Assembly (NCBI RefSeq): GCF_051020985.1
Contig: NC_135000.1
Location: 21,854,784-21,918,783 of the forward strand
Direction of reading: 5' to 3'
DNA: 64,000 bases
Origin: Nomia melanderi
Taxonomy: Eukaryota > Arthropoda > Insecta > Hymenoptera > Halictidae
In this document: positions 47,493 through 61,900 of the stretch, one piece after another
How the letters are laid out: each line of letters begins with the position of its first letter
Numbering within the stretch: the stretch's first letter is position 1
Position numbers and translations under genes: made by a program
Notes under the pieces: generated by a model
Told to the model about the DNA's origin: nothing
Database searches by the model: none
What the model saw: only the letters and a program-made list of their open reading frames with translations

Positions 47493-49283
47493 GTGCGAGC
47501 GTAATACGAGTTTCTTCTAAAAAAAGAACCTGAACGTAGGTACTCTGCAAGTATGTACGCTACGCTCGACCACGGGTGGAACGTTACAAAGTGGTCGGCG
47601 GTCCGTTGCGCGCATCGGCAATGGCCATCGTGCCCGCTCCCTTTACGTAACGCGATCACACGGATGATCCTCGGTCGTCATCCCGTTCCGCGCAGACTGT
47701 TGCCTCGCGATGGAAATTATGTGGAGCGGCATTCAAATTATAATGCGTCCAGATAGTAACCGCCTCGCACACACACGCATGCACACATCCATGCGTATAC
47801 GCGCAAACTCCTATTCCCGGCGTTTATCGGCGTGTTACATTGTAACTCGCCGTTCGTAATGTAGGTTCCCCGCGCGCCGACAACATGGCGGACGTCATTG
47901 TCCGTTTTCCGCGACTTTCCTCGTGTCTCGGGCTGGCCGCATTGGCCGCGTCGCACACACCGCCGCCGCCGCCGCCGCCGCCATCGTCGCGGCATTAGAT
48001 GCACAAACAATGGTCAGGTTCGAGTTACTCTTCCGCGCACGTCCAACTACGAAAACGAGCAGATTTTAAATGGAGATTGGCTAATGGTAAATGGTAAATA
48101 GTTTGTTCGCGGCGCGCGCAAAGTTTAGCGGGCGAGTATGTAGTACCTAATGGTTTCCCTTCTTTTCGGTGCATCGAGTTTCGAATTCCGGTGACTCGAC
48201 GACTTTACCAGCGAGAGAATATTGCGTTTGTTCGGGTGAGCGTGTGGTGGTTAGTTTTAAATGATGTGATTAATGGTTTGATACGCTGTCAATGTTACGT
48301 AGCGGTGTCTTCGATCGTTTTCTGTGGGGGAAGCGAAATTGTGGCGTGATTTTAGGATGTACGGAGTGGCAAGGAGGTAGTTATAAAATTTGACTGAATT
48401 TAATGAATTCGTTTAATAGAATTAAAATTAATGCTGTTATCGTGTTATTGTATCGATCGAAATTGTTATTTAAATGAAGGTATTATTTGGTATTATAAGG
48501 TAAATTTGGAAACCTAAGGAGGGATTCTGTTTCATACGGATGTACAGAAGATTTGAACACGAGGGACCGAGTGATACCAAACTTGGCTTGATAATTGAAT
48601 GGTCGCAACGTTTAAAAATGAATTCGTAGTTCAGAAAAAAGATGTAATTTAAGGGGTTTAACTTTCTTTAGCGGGAATGTGAGTATAATTTGATCGATCG
48701 GGCCAGAGGTCAGTCGGGGGCGTTAATAAAAAAAGGAGGTTGAGAAAAGAAAGATCGGACAAATTAGTAGAATTCTCATTCAATAAAATCGTCAGCGTTA
48801 GCTGATGCAACCAATAAAACAGCATGACGTAGCATGCAGGGAGCTTGAGGACCTCCCTATTCGACCACGTGACTTATTATGCATACACGTCGTAGTTCTC
48901 ATCTCGACCGACCAAACATTGTAAAATTGATCATATATCTCACTGTGTAAGGTTCACTCGGAATTTTCGCAGCAATCGCTGACAACACGAACCTCGAGTA
49001 AAAAATGCGTAAACATAGAAGTGATATGAATGATACAAAGGAAAAGTTTATAAAACTCTGCGAATAAAAACGAATTAGTTTTTTGCGTTCGTTACAACGT
49101 GGGAACAGGTTCGCGATATATTTCGATGTACTGCGCGTTCTTATGAATATAAAAATATGAATAATTGAATCTAATTACGCGACCAATGTTTTATAGTTTT
49201 TCTTTCATTTCCGTGAATGAATTACTAAATGTGCTATTACTTTCGCTATAATCGAACTGTACTGAACAGCAATTCGTTTACAT
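47493..49283. other. CpG-rich pocket then AT-rich intron DNA
   Basis: 47550-48150 is CpG-rich with a (CCG)n run at 47961-47982. A lone AGGTCA half-site is near 48709. The rest is unique DNA without genes. Confidence 0.45.
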
Positions 49284-51065
49284 AATTAATTAATAATAAT
49301 GTATTATATTACGGTATCCGAGTACGAGAAAATGGTAATTTAAATTGTCAGCTTAAATTTGTATTATTAATTATTCTTGTATGAAAAGAATCTATTTCTA
49401 TCTTCGTATTAATACATTTTGCGCCGCATGACTTCGCTGTTACTAACAAATTTTGTATTCCGAAGTACCTAATAAGAAAAGACATACATTTATATAATTG
49501 ACAGTTTCATGGTAATATGAAAAACGTTCTCAGCACGGAATGTATTTACTAAATAGAATATCACTTGTACAATACACTGCAAATGGGTGAAAGACAACTG
49601 CACTGTGACTTTCAATTGATACACCAAGGAACGAGCACACGTTAACATTTCGCGGCATATGTGTCATCGCCACATTCTGTTAATTATAAATTTGGTCTTT
49701 ACTAGTCCAGCCGCTGCATCTTGAATGAATGGATAAATTTAACATTTGCTCTTCCGAAGCAACATATAGAGATGATGATTACTTCACCAGCAAAAAACGA
49801 AGCTTAGGCCACAAATAATATTCTTGTTTCATGTAAACGATCAATACATCTTACAGTAGATCTGTGTATTGCTATATCTAACAAGAATCATAACCAGAAC
49901 ATTCATAGATGAGCTAGTGGAATATATTTTAAGTAAACTTCCTCGAAAAGTATTTAAAGATTTTACCTAATAAATTTTTAAAGCATATGTTAAGGCTCCC
50001 TCTGAATTGAACTAAAAATCAAATTCGAGTATCACATCTGATCCAAGAAACTCAATTATACAATAACCAACCTACATTTCCACGATTAAATTCGAACATT
50101 GATCCAACGATAGAGAATACGAGAGTAAGTCTCGAATATATCCCAAAATCAGTGGTCCAACTTCTTCCGCAGAAGACTGCAGTTCGAACGCGTGTTCCTC
50201 CGCGAAGCACCAAGTAGAACACCCAAATATTGTAGTTCGCGGATTTGTCGTGCGCGGAACAGTGTGCACAGCAGTTACCCGGCCAATGCGGGTCACTGGG
50301 TCGGATCTGAAATTTTCAAGATAAACACTGTCCGAGATTGCATTTTTGAAAATTCATATCTCAATCCGTTCCCATCCGCGCGAACCAGGCGGCACGCCTG
50401 GAAGATTTCACGTGCGGCGCATACGTGCCCTCGAAAACGTCCCCGAATCGCATTTCCGACGGTTTGAATTGGTCCCAGGAACGAATTCTACTCGGCGCCG
50501 CGTGCATTTTTCAACGTACACCGTTTTTTTATCCACGCGACAACCACGGAATAGCTCGTTTTAATAAAAATGATTTAATTAATTAATAATAATGTATTAC
50601 ATTACGTTATTCTGATACAAAAAAATGGCAATTCGAATTCCCAACTTATCGCTAAAACTATCGGATGGGTCAAAATGACTTATTCCTGATTAAGTCTCAA
50701 CTAAAGTCTGAATAGATTTATTCTTGAAGTTCCTGTAGAGAAATTTTAAAAAATCAATTCAATTGCTTGGTAGTTTCAGTGTTAAATTAATTATTAATTG
50801 GCGTCAATTATTCTTGAATTAAAGAAATCTGTTTCTATCCCCATATGAACACATTTTGCGCCGCATGACTTCGTAATTGGCGACAAATTTTGTATTCCGT
50901 AGCTAATAAGAAAGGAAGTACATTCATGTAACTGACAATTTCGTGTTAATATGAAAAATGTTCCCAGCACGGAATGTATTAGTTACGAGATAGAATATGA
51001 ATTGGTTCCAGAAATGAATTCTACGCTGGCACCACGTTCATTTTTCGATGTGCACCGTTGGCCCC
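49284..51065. repeat. Complex duplication: X - 0.9 kb - Y, then X' - Y'
   Basis: Segment X (49284-49561) recurs as X' (50577-50998, with about 160 extra bases in its middle), sharing AATTAATTAATAATAATG, CATTTTGCGCCGCATGACTT and CAGCACGGAATGTATT. Segment Y (50465-50535) recurs as Y' (50999-51060), sharing GAATTGGT and GAATTCTAC. In the second copy X' and Y' are directly joined at TAGAATAT|GAATTGG; in the first they are separated by about 903 bp (49562-50464). I see no terminal repeats on that spacer. Confidence 0.8.
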
Positions 51066-54000
51066 CGTTTTTCCTGCGATTTCCGTTTTCGGCTCCTGTT
51101 TCTATTTCTACTTCGACAGCACGGATCCGTGCCGCGTCTACGCCGGTCCCTATTCTAAAAATTTCCACGTCTACATTTACACGGCCGCCTCGTCGCGTTA
51201 ACGTATCAACGGACCGGGAGCGAAAAAGCGGGCGAAACCGTTGAAAACGCGGCGTAAACACCGCAAGAAGCGCGATCGTTCAGCGATGCTTTCATCGGGG
51301 ATGCGGAACCGGCGCATCGAAGTCTCCCTCTTTTTCCCGCGGGGATCCGCTGCGAAAATTACACGGGACTGGCAAAAACGAATGTTTGCTTTCAGCATTG
51401 TTTTCGTTCCGCCGCGAATGTTTTCCGCGCGTTCCCTGTAAATGAATTAATGAATCCGCCGCGGAAATTATATGAATAATGTACGTTTGAAAAATCGCGT
51501 CGCGTTAACGCCATTATTTATTACGCGGAAGGGGACATTCGTGCGTTGCGCCGAAGATAATGTACGGGATTTGCGAGGATTATTCATAACGTATTGTGGC
51601 GTCTGTTAAGTAGTACAAAAAATAGACTGGAAGAACTACTCGAGATTAAATGTCTAATCAAATAACCGATTTTAAATTTGATTAAAAATTCTGCGTCTCT
51701 CGTACATTTAACTTCATGATTCCTATATTTTCCGATTAATCAGTGTTTCAATTTCCAGTATTCTTTTTGTTTCTGTTATCAGTCAGACAAATTTATCATC
51801 TAACTTATTTACCATTCTTTTGTAGTTAATTATTTGACTGGTTACGATAGAAATGAGTATATACAAAGCGCTGGTATGCTTAGTGTCAAAAGTATCGTAG
51901 AAATAAATTTCGTTTCATATCCGATGGGAAACTGTGTTTTTACACGGTGGGATAAAAATTGCAGTGTTCGAGTGTTAATTTATTTTGTAATGCCTGGGAA
52001 TGACGAGCGGCCGACGGACGTGTGTTTTGAAGTGGTATTGCAGGCTGCATAATCTTAGACCTAACACATGGCTGACACGATTTTCTGACGTGGACAGCGT
52101 CGCGAGACTTCCGGATATGAAAACTACATAGCTGCTGTGAGATTGACCCGTTGTCGTTCCTCCGGCGTGATTACTAAGTCTGTGCGAGTTATTTTGAGAT
52201 AATCAATAGAAGCACCTTTGTTCTCACCCCGTAGAAGTCGGACATTTACCCGACTCATTCGAGTTATATTTCTTGTTTGTGTGACGGCTCGTCGGGCTCC
52301 GGGGTTTTCGTGCTCGTGTCGTTTTTCTTCGCGCGTATCGAGTTATTTGACTTCGATGATTGCTCTTTCAACATTGTTAAATGGGATAATAGAGAATGTC
52401 GTTACAATGTTACGTTGGAAACGCGAAATGCATTGTGATACAATAGTTTATCGTAATATTATGTACGTATTCGTTAATATCAAAATATGAGTAGATCGTA
52501 AATTTTTGTAAGAATTCAGAATTTTCTAAAGAAATTTAAGGAACATTTATTTCTTCTTCTAGATGTTTTAACGAATTGCAAATAGGTAAACAATGTTCTT
52601 AAATTCTGTTTTTTTTTTAGCGTTTTTATTGCTTTACACTTCACTGTTTTTCGCTCGTAAAACAATTAACTTTTTATGAGAATTAATTGATAGGTTCGCG
52701 CGTCTAGCGAAGTGTAACAAGGAATACTGTTTTCGTTATTTTTGTAATTGAATCGATGGAGCATCGCGCGGAGCGTTAGAGATTTCAGTAAATACAGACT
52801 TTCATGAACAGACACGCGTGGATCAATATCTAATATTAGATAGAACTCTTTATCCGTAGAAAAAACACAGTATTCTCGTCTTAAGAGTGCATTCGCCGTG
52901 ATAGTTACTCTGCATGTATTATTTCTAGTCTTCTCAGATGAAGAAACATAAATAATGCTCGCAAAAACAACTGTGAAGTGTCAGCCTAGTTATTTTATTG
53001 TTACATTCTACGCTTAAAATATCGCTCAACCTAGCGTCGTGTGATATAATGAAGAGTGGATAAACGTGGAAGTTTTTTTATACTCACTTTTTTTATCAAA
53101 AGAAAATTAAGAATAACAAAGCTATTCTGAACACGCGGCGGTTCTTTACTGACAATTACAGTAACTTAACTTCATTCTCTATAAACTTTCACACACTATT
53201 AAATTTTCCTATAATAGAACTTTAATAGCAATACTCCTAAAAATAATTTCAATTTTAAATCAATTGTACCTAGAAGTGTTTCAATAAAAAAATTCCGTTA
53301 CTACGGCGCGTTTCCAATGCCACAGAATAATGAAAAAAATGACAAACTAGCACGTCCATCAAACTTCCATATTTCACTATCGACTGTTTCGAAGTTTCAA
53401 TCGCAATTTGCAGAAAAATCAATTCGTGGACCGTTATTGTACAGCCCAAAATCTAAAATTCAAACGAGCGAGTGTAAAGGAAGAGATAAAAGATGCGTCT
53501 GTATCGTTGGACCGAATTGAAAGAACTTTCCTGCGAGGAACAATAAACGCGCGGCAGATGCATCTTGCGAAAGATCGCGAGCGGATCACGATTACGCAAT
53601 GCTCGGTATCAATATCGTCGCGTGTCGGTGCTCGCCTACCAACTTCCCAAGGAAAAGCGGCGTATCGTGACGGTGAATCGAAGGAAACGCTAATACGGAT
53701 CACCATTTTTCCCCCTTTCTTCTTCATGTTCTTCTGCTCCTACGGACGGAACGACTCGCGCGAAATAAAGCGTGAGAGCCACGCGTAGCGCGGCGTGGGC
53801 GGATTAGGTATGTAGATATGTGAGAATCGACTGGTCGTGGGCGAATGGTCGGCGCAATGTTGATTGCAATTCTACATCAGGCACCCATAATGTTCTACAG
53901 ATAATCCCGCAATTTTACGATAATTAAACGACATTGCCTTATCTCACGGTTCCAATACTATAAAACTCCAGGGAATTTTTGTTTATGTGCTGATATACGA

Positions 54001-57000
54001 TCTGTGGGACAGAAACTTCATAGTATGACATTATACTATTATATGGTTATTATTTTGAATAGCTACTTTATTTCGAGTCAGTTTACAGGTGTAGAATTAA
54101 TCGTTTGCACTAGGAGTACCTGCTGTGCTGATATACTGCATTTCGAGAAATTGTTTTTAAAAATATTGTGTATTCTAAACTTCAAATAAGTGAAATCCAA
54201 TGTTGCTTAAGAACAATGAACAACCTTATATTTTTAATCGAGCTAGTGCAAAGGATTAAAGGCGGATGTTCTCTGAATTGCTTGGAATAAATATTTGTCT
54301 AAAATAATTAATAATATAAATTTGTATTGTAGTTGAGACATTGAATGTTCTGTATATTTTTCGCAAATAATTGATGTTTATTTATTGTATACGGTTCTTT
54401 TGAGTAATTCATTTCGAAGTAGCACCGACAGTAACACGAAATTAACGAAATATATGTATACAGGCGAATATAAATATTTCAGGCAACGAAGAAATAATTT
54501 ATTTCGATTATATTCTTATGGCATGAATTATTTGTTCATTAGCACCGAATGCAATTTTATTCTTATCTTTTCTCCATGATTCAAATAAAATTTCGCTCAC
54601 TGTGCGTGGCAAGTTCGTTAACACACAGCACGTTGCAGGGTCAAGTGGATTTAAATGAATTAAAATTCCTTAAAATTCATTTTGTGCTCATTAACTACGC
54701 TTTCATGTATATGATGATTCTGGTAACGCCATGCATATATATTAGTGAACTTGTATGTGACCTCGTTCTTTCAATTTCAAATGTTCCTCAAATGAAACGG
54801 AAGATCTTGCAACGTTCAGAATGAATATTTTATTAATAATTCATTAATAATATTTTTAAAATGTAGTATTAAATTATTACAGTTTCCTTCCCCACTACGT
54901 GGCCGTAAAATATTTTTCTTATTCGATTGGAAGTATTATTTGATTCATAAATTAATGCCTTGTTTAAATTCAAGTTAGCTAATTTACTTTTGTGTATGCG
55001 AAAGAGTGTCTCATTGAAGAAAATTGAATAATGCAGTTTAATAGACACATTGCGTGCACTGCTTTTCCGCTTACTATTGCGTGCAACACTGGATTAACGC
55101 TGTCGTTATGCCTTGCGATATTTAAAGCTTCGCTCCGACGATTGATTGGAAGTTTCACTTGTGATATAATCATAACACTTTCTTATAAATACAATGCCTC
55201 TTTATCATCAGGTTTCAATATTACTTCAACCGTTAAATCGAACAAACATTTATTAACTATTCCACGATTTCCATTATAATAGAGTTATTTCAAGTTACTT
55301 TCGATAACGTTAATACAGTTTCAATGGTTTATTCGATAATATTCTTAATGAACGAATTGTCTAGTTCTCAAGGAGTAATTATAGATATCAGAAATCTTTT
55401 ATGTTCTTCGGAACCCATGAAATATTTTATATTTGTCATTCACGGCAATAATTCGCCACAATAATAAAACTAAAAATTGCGATTAACCTCATCAAACGGG
55501 ATTATTGTATAACCTGTTTAACGAATCCTTTATTGGAAAGCGCGCCGTGTACTCACTGTTCCAGATATTCTAACTTTTAAATGTATTCCAAGGGATCTCT
55601 TGAATAGTTAAAGGAACGGATCGAAACTGTTAGACATCTTTGATTCTATAAAGAGTAACAAGAGTAAGCACAAATTTCTCCCCGGGTTTCGCGAAGTTTT
55701 TATTTAATTTGATACTTGAACCCCGCTTCTCATAGGACGACGAAACTTCCTTTTAAATCGAAACTTTCCCAGCCGAAATTCTAGCGCAAGTAAACAGAAT
55801 AATTTGATGATCGTTTAATCAGACAAATGTTGATTTAACAGTTGCGGCTAAAATTATATATCTGCTGCAAACATGTTGAAATAAGTCAGGCAAAAAAATT
55901 CTACGAAATCACGCACAAAATATTAAAGAATTAAAAAATGAATACAACTCTTGGTGGTAACGGCTTGGCCCCTTTTCTTTAATTCGTAACTTTTCACTTT
56001 CATCACTGTCACCCTACTTGGAAATTTTGCATCGAACATCACGCTAACTTCTAATACTTTATTCAGTATACATACATTCACTTCTTAATTGAGTATCAAA
56101 TCACTTGACATGCTACGTTTTGATTAAAGAAACAAATTCTTAGCATATTAGATTTGACAGAGATACTAAAATTGTGTTAGTAGAGGATGTACTAACCGAT
56201 CTGTCAACAACAATGAAACAACAAAATTCTTATTCACGAGATAAGATATTTATTGTTTTTTAATGGCGCTGATAATTAGTCTAGCCGGGCATCGGAGCTA
56301 AACATCAACACGGTCACGCCGACATGGTTCGCTGCGGAGAATTCCAAACAGTCCGGCAATTCGCTCGAGTTGGCTGGCTTTCGCGGCGTGCTTATAGGAT
56401 CCAAAGCCAGGAAAAGTCTTCGTGGAAACTCGGTTCGCTATAAATATATACACGTTCGATGAATCGGACGTATGTCGCGTTGCGTTCGGTCGCCTGGACG
56501 GAGTGGTTCGCGTGTGGCTTCAGAAATCACAGAAATCGACGAAATCACCGTGACACAGGGCTGTGATTAGGTATCACCTGATCTGTCTTGTAACACGCAT
56601 ATCACTACTTCTGTTGGTTATTCCTGTTCCCATTAAATGAAACGTTACGTCCGTGCACTCTGCGCCCGTGTAACACGCCATGTAGAAGAGGTTAATGTCG
56701 AGTAAGGGATTCTACTGATTTGACTTGATCGTACTCGACTTTAATTACATCGCAACTGAAAATTAATCTCGTTAATAAGACGTGTTATTACAGCCAACTG
56801 CATCCAATAAACTGACGAGAAAGATACCGTGATAAAATTTTACGAGTACAGTTTCGATGAAGCGAAGGGAATTTTAAAATTCAAAATTTCATTTAAAATT
56901 CTGCATTTCCTTTCGTTTAATTTACTTCATATCAATTCTTATATGACCACATATTCAACTTTTTGTTTTTATTTTTGTATCTTACTTTATCGAGAAACAT

Positions 57001-57087
57001 TTATTACGTGATTTATTTACCTTTATCTCATAACTAGTCACTTGATTCATAAGAATAAGGATATATAAAGTGTTAATACGTTTAGTA

Positions 57088-57145
57088 TTAATACTAGGTT
57101 TACATTCATCCTACACTTTTTTCTGTTATTCATAAACTAGATTTT
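57088..57145 (+). mobile_element. Decayed end of the 2754-type TTAA MITE
   Basis: TTAATACTAGGTTTAC followed by ATTCATCCTACACTTTTTTC parallels the inverted right half of the 187-bp element (TTAACACTAGATTTAC, then GTTCATACTACACTTTATTC). The other end is not visible. Confidence 0.5.
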
Positions 57146-58271
57146 ACTTTACATAGATCTCAGAAGGTACTTCAAGAACAAAGAGTTAGAATACGCAACC
57201 ATACAACTATATCAATCGAAGTCGATAGAAACTTTTACCGAATAACATTTATAAAACTCAACATCCCAGAGTTTCGTTAATTCAGCGCCAACTAAGCATG
57301 CGTCGCGATAAGTTAGAAACAGAATCTTTATTACAAGAACGGTTGCCGCCGCGTCACGGTTAACAGCCTAGCAAACCATTCTCGCCTGTATAGAACGCGA
57401 AAAGCAGCAGACGGAAGCGCGCGGAACGTGTCGCATTGTGCAATCCGCGTGTCTCGATGAAAATGGAGTCGCACTTTCCTAGATGAACGAAGCCTCGCCG
57501 GTCCCAAGCGGCTGAACCAGAAATGAAACGCGCTTTCTTCTTTGTCGCGGCGCACTCCATTTTCGAATCCGGTCGATCGACGAGCCGCTGAATCGCGCCG
57601 CACGCCCAGCGAATCACCCGCGGCAGACAACGCGGAATTTCGGATTGACCGATTTCCGATGCGAACTTGAATTATTGATGGAGAAGTGTCGGGGGCACCC
57701 CCTTAATTTCCGCGGGCCGCGGTGCGACGCGAAATTTGAGTAGACAGCGTGGAATTCGGGTTTGATCGGTTCCTCACGCCGGTCCTGAATTATTGACGAC
57801 CGAGCGTCGAGAGATATGAAATCGAAACGACAAACACGGCAACTCGCATTCACCTGCACATGAATTTCTCGATATAGAGTATATGGTGCCGGGAAGAAGA
57901 TGGTTTAAATTTAATATTCGTGTATGTGATAAATCTCTGTGTTAACTAGAGCAGCTTGAGTAATAGATGCTTTGTAGAATGTGAAAATTCGTCGACATTA
58001 GGGTATTCCTTTAGGATAGTATTATAAAGTCGTTAATATAACTTTGTATAGAAGACTATACAATTTTTTATAACTTACTTTATAGTTTATTTACAGATAA
58101 AATAGATTTGTCGACATTTAGAATGGTCTTTGTGCCGTTGTAAATTGAGTTTGACTCATTTTTGTGTTCCTTTCTCATAGTTTCGTAGGTAACATGTAAC
58201 AAATTGAAAGTAAATTTTGGGTTTATTGTTCGCGAGTTATCTGTCGAGGGAGAAACAAGACTACGAGAAAG

Positions 58272-58595
58272 ATGTTTTTGAAATTTTTACGCGAGCGAAA
58301 GATAAGGATAAGTTTCCGAGTGGGCTGGAGTCCGTTGCATTCAAACTTCTGGTATCTCTTGGAAGACTGTTCGACGGTAAAGTTTAAGGGAGGATTTACA
58401 AAAATTTATCGTCATAGTTTCGAATACGAGCGTCAACGGTGCTTCTCCGTCCACGAGCACGAATCTATCCCACTAGTTGTGCGAACGGAATATATTTTCG
58501 AATTGTATTTCCTTGAAAGGTATAGTGATTCAGGCGACTTGAATCTTCGCAGACTCGGTGAAATATCTTTCGCGGCACTTCGGAAACGTCACTGA
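58272..58595 (+). other. Unrecognised 107-codon open frame, doubtful
   Basis: A true ATG opens 107 codons with mixed hydrophobic and charged composition and no low-complexity tract, in DNA of average GC. No domain or family is recognised and there is no signal peptide. Such a length outside a CpG-rich pocket is less common by chance, but there is no codon-bias or homology support that I can see. Confidence 0.12.
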
Positions 58596-58930
58596 CAGGC
58601 GATAAAAATCGTGAAGTATACTATACATGTAAATTCATAATTCCAAACCTCAATGTAGAAAGAATACACATAAACTGAATCATTGTTTCTTACGACTACT
58701 ATACTACTATACTTTCATCTCAACGAACACAACACCGAAGTTACAAAATCTAAAAACGCTCCGTTCAACCACACAATACAATTCCACAAGAACCACCTCG
58801 ATCCGCCCAAATAATTCAAAACACCTACCAAATTTCTGGCATGAGCGGCCAAAAAGGAAAACAAGGGAAAGTCGAAAAAACACGTAAATCGTACATAGTG
58901 TCGTCGAAATAAGTCGTTCTCCGGCTGTGT

Positions 58931-61900
58931 TTACCATTTAAATGAAAGCCAGGCTCGTACATATGCAGTATTTCGCGACACGTGTCAAAAACGACATTCC
59001 GTGTCGTAGGGATCGCCGTTCGGCCTATCGAGCGATCGAGCGAGCGAGTGAACGAACGGGCATGCGAGCGTGTAAAAAAAAAAACAAAGCACGAGCGGTT
59101 CGTATAAATGCAAAACGGAAATTGATTCCTTCTTCGTTGACTTGCATTTCGAATCGTGACATTTCGGTCCGCGGTCGCGCGCGTACGACAGGAAGGGACG
59201 GGACAATCTGTCGGGCGGTCGTAAACGGTCGTGATAAGATCGTTAACGTATACGCGAGCGTTAACGATCGGGCGTGCAGCAATTAAGCGGTGGGGACGGG
59301 TCCGCGGAGTCTCTGGGGCCGTTGATCGGGAAACGTTTCAGGTAGCTGGAACAACCGTCTCATACTTAACCGATCAATCGACCGAAACGCTGCGGCCAAT
59401 TAACGTTCGGCCGTGCGAGAGGGCCGAGACGATTAATCAACTTTTTCGCCGATCGCCGGCCGTGTTTTCCGGTAATTAACTGGGAAATACGTCCTGCCAG
59501 CGAAGGATTTTTGCTTTAACGCGGACTCGGCCGGGCGATTCGCCCGCGGAGAGCCGATGACTGTACGGCCGGAAGACGGTCAGCGACGTTAGACTAAGTA
59601 GATTAAGCGAAAACGCCGAATAACGGGGCGCACGAATGAATTTTTGATCGTGCGCCGCGATCCGATCGATCGCCTGTTAATGGATTGCCGCGATCAATCT
59701 AAACGCGGATACACGTTTCGGCAGGGAGTCGGGGGTTGAACGGTTGCTAGGTGCACGGAACGCGAAAACACGAATACTCATCTTCGGCCGGGTTTCACAA
59801 TGCCGCGCGATATCGGCCGCCCCCGCGGGGGACATTTCGCAGGGAAAGGAGGCGCGATTAAAACGAAGGAAATCCCCGAACCATCCTCCATTGTCGCGCG
59901 GCCACGTATCGACTCCGCGCGCTACCTAGCTCCCTCGTTTACTCGCTGACTATGCATATTCAGCACGTGACACGCGATCATGCAGATGCGGGCGTGCTTT
60001 CTAAATTTCACTGCAAGCATTCCGGAAAACGCGTGACGCGTGCCGCGTCTTTCGTCAAATGGAATAAAGGCTATTGTACGGCGGCGGCGGTGGCGGCCGC
60101 GCGCAGACTAAAAATAAACGGAACTAAATGACGAGCGCGTTTACTGGCGCGATGTAAATCGTCGCCGGTGCACCGCGCCGGCACACGAAAAGACGTTTCA
60201 ATTCAGTCGACTTCCTGGCCGACCAACTTTTCTACCGTTCGTCGATAAATAAAGAGTCTCGGACGTAATAAGTGAAACGGATCGGAATTTTTTCCTCGTT
60301 TTTGTTGGATATCGTAGAATGAAGTTGGTTGCCAGTGTCGTTTAATCCTGCCAACGCGATTCGTGATTGTGTTAGAATTGTAACGCGAATCGTTATGTAA
60401 GGTATGTTATTCTTATTTAATGCGATGCACTGGTTGTCCTGCAGTTGGTAACACAATAGAAATAGAACTGATTGTACGCGGAAAGTTATACTATCTCAAG
60501 TAGTAAATCTTAAAAATTGTGTCTCAATTTTCGCCATAATACCATTTATGAATTTCACTGCGGTCAACTTGAAGTTACAGATCAACAGATACTAATACGA
60601 TACAATCTTTAAACAATGGTTTTTGAATATCATCAACAAAATGTCTCAAAACTCATTCACAGGGAATATAATTTCCTCAGAACGGGTGTTCTTATCATAC
60701 ATCAAGCGTCATCCCCGATCTTTTTAAGGACCCACGGAAGTTCATAAATTACTTTCCACTAAGATAAATACTTTATATACTTTAGTCGTTAGTTCGCCGC
60801 TAAGCGAAGGAGGCGGACCCGGCGGATAAGAAGGATGACCGGCTCTTCGGGACCACTTGAAAAGCGAAGTCCCCTCCGTGCCGTTTCCTTGGGGACGAAA
60901 TGAACTTCATTATGGATATTCTTCAAACGGGAAAAGAAACGAGCAGCCCGAAAGGAATCAATTCCTCCGGTCGCATCCGTCAGCAAGCTCGGACGGGGCT
61001 CGCATTCGGTGAACGCGAGTGCCGCATTAAAATCGATATGCTGTAACTTTAAATGACGGACGTCGACCGCGCCGTAAAAACGCCGGACAACAGGGAATAC
61101 GGTGGGAAAGAAGGACAAGCGCGGATGACAGCGGCGCCTAAGGATGCGAAACGCAATCGAATCGCGCGATTAATAATCCACCGGTTTCTAACGAACATCG
61201 GACGCGGTCATTAATATTGTTAACCGCGCGTGATAGCGGATTCCTGCGCACCGAGAAGGGAACAACGCGCGAAGAAATACCTGCCGCACGAGAACCTTTG
61301 CTCCTATGAACGGTGGTTGCCAGCTCCACCGTGCCGATTTACTATCCAGATACCGTGACTCCAATTAATTACACCTTCCAATTCTTTCAGATAGAGCAAT
61401 ATTTATGGATTATTGTTTCGAAAGTACGACACAGTTGAGACGTTACGCCGGAGGATGGAAAACGCGGTTTCGTATTTTCATACTGGCATCTCGATCATTA
61501 ACATCGGGCCGATTATAAATCACGGGTGAAAAGTTGCCGATGCGTTTGCTAATAAAGCAAGATTCGCACTCTCGCGCTTGTTGAAAAACTAGCGAGATAC
61601 GGCTGCGAGTATGCAGCCGCGAATGAGCGACGCTTCACCGAGTCGGTTTCAAGTGCAGGCACACCGTACGTGCCTTTTCATATTTCAGGGACCCTCTCGG
61701 ACCCTCCAATTTCTCTCGAATCACGAGTGGCAGTGGGCTCCGAATTTTTAAATTATCGCTGCGCACGTATCTACCTTCCTCGTTCCCGGTCTATCTTCTA
61801 CTTTCCCGAACGTTCCAATTGCCGAACACGAATTCCGAAATTTAACAAAAAAAGGCAATATATTCGATTAAGTAGCCCTTTAATCGAGCCCGACAAGTCC

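Larger units (their letters stand above)
51066..58930. other. Long AT-rich intron stretch
   Basis: No exon recognised. It holds a decayed TTAA-element end at 57088, a GC-rich pocket at 57300-57860 and an unrecognised 107-codon frame at 58272. The rest is unique. Confidence 0.45.
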
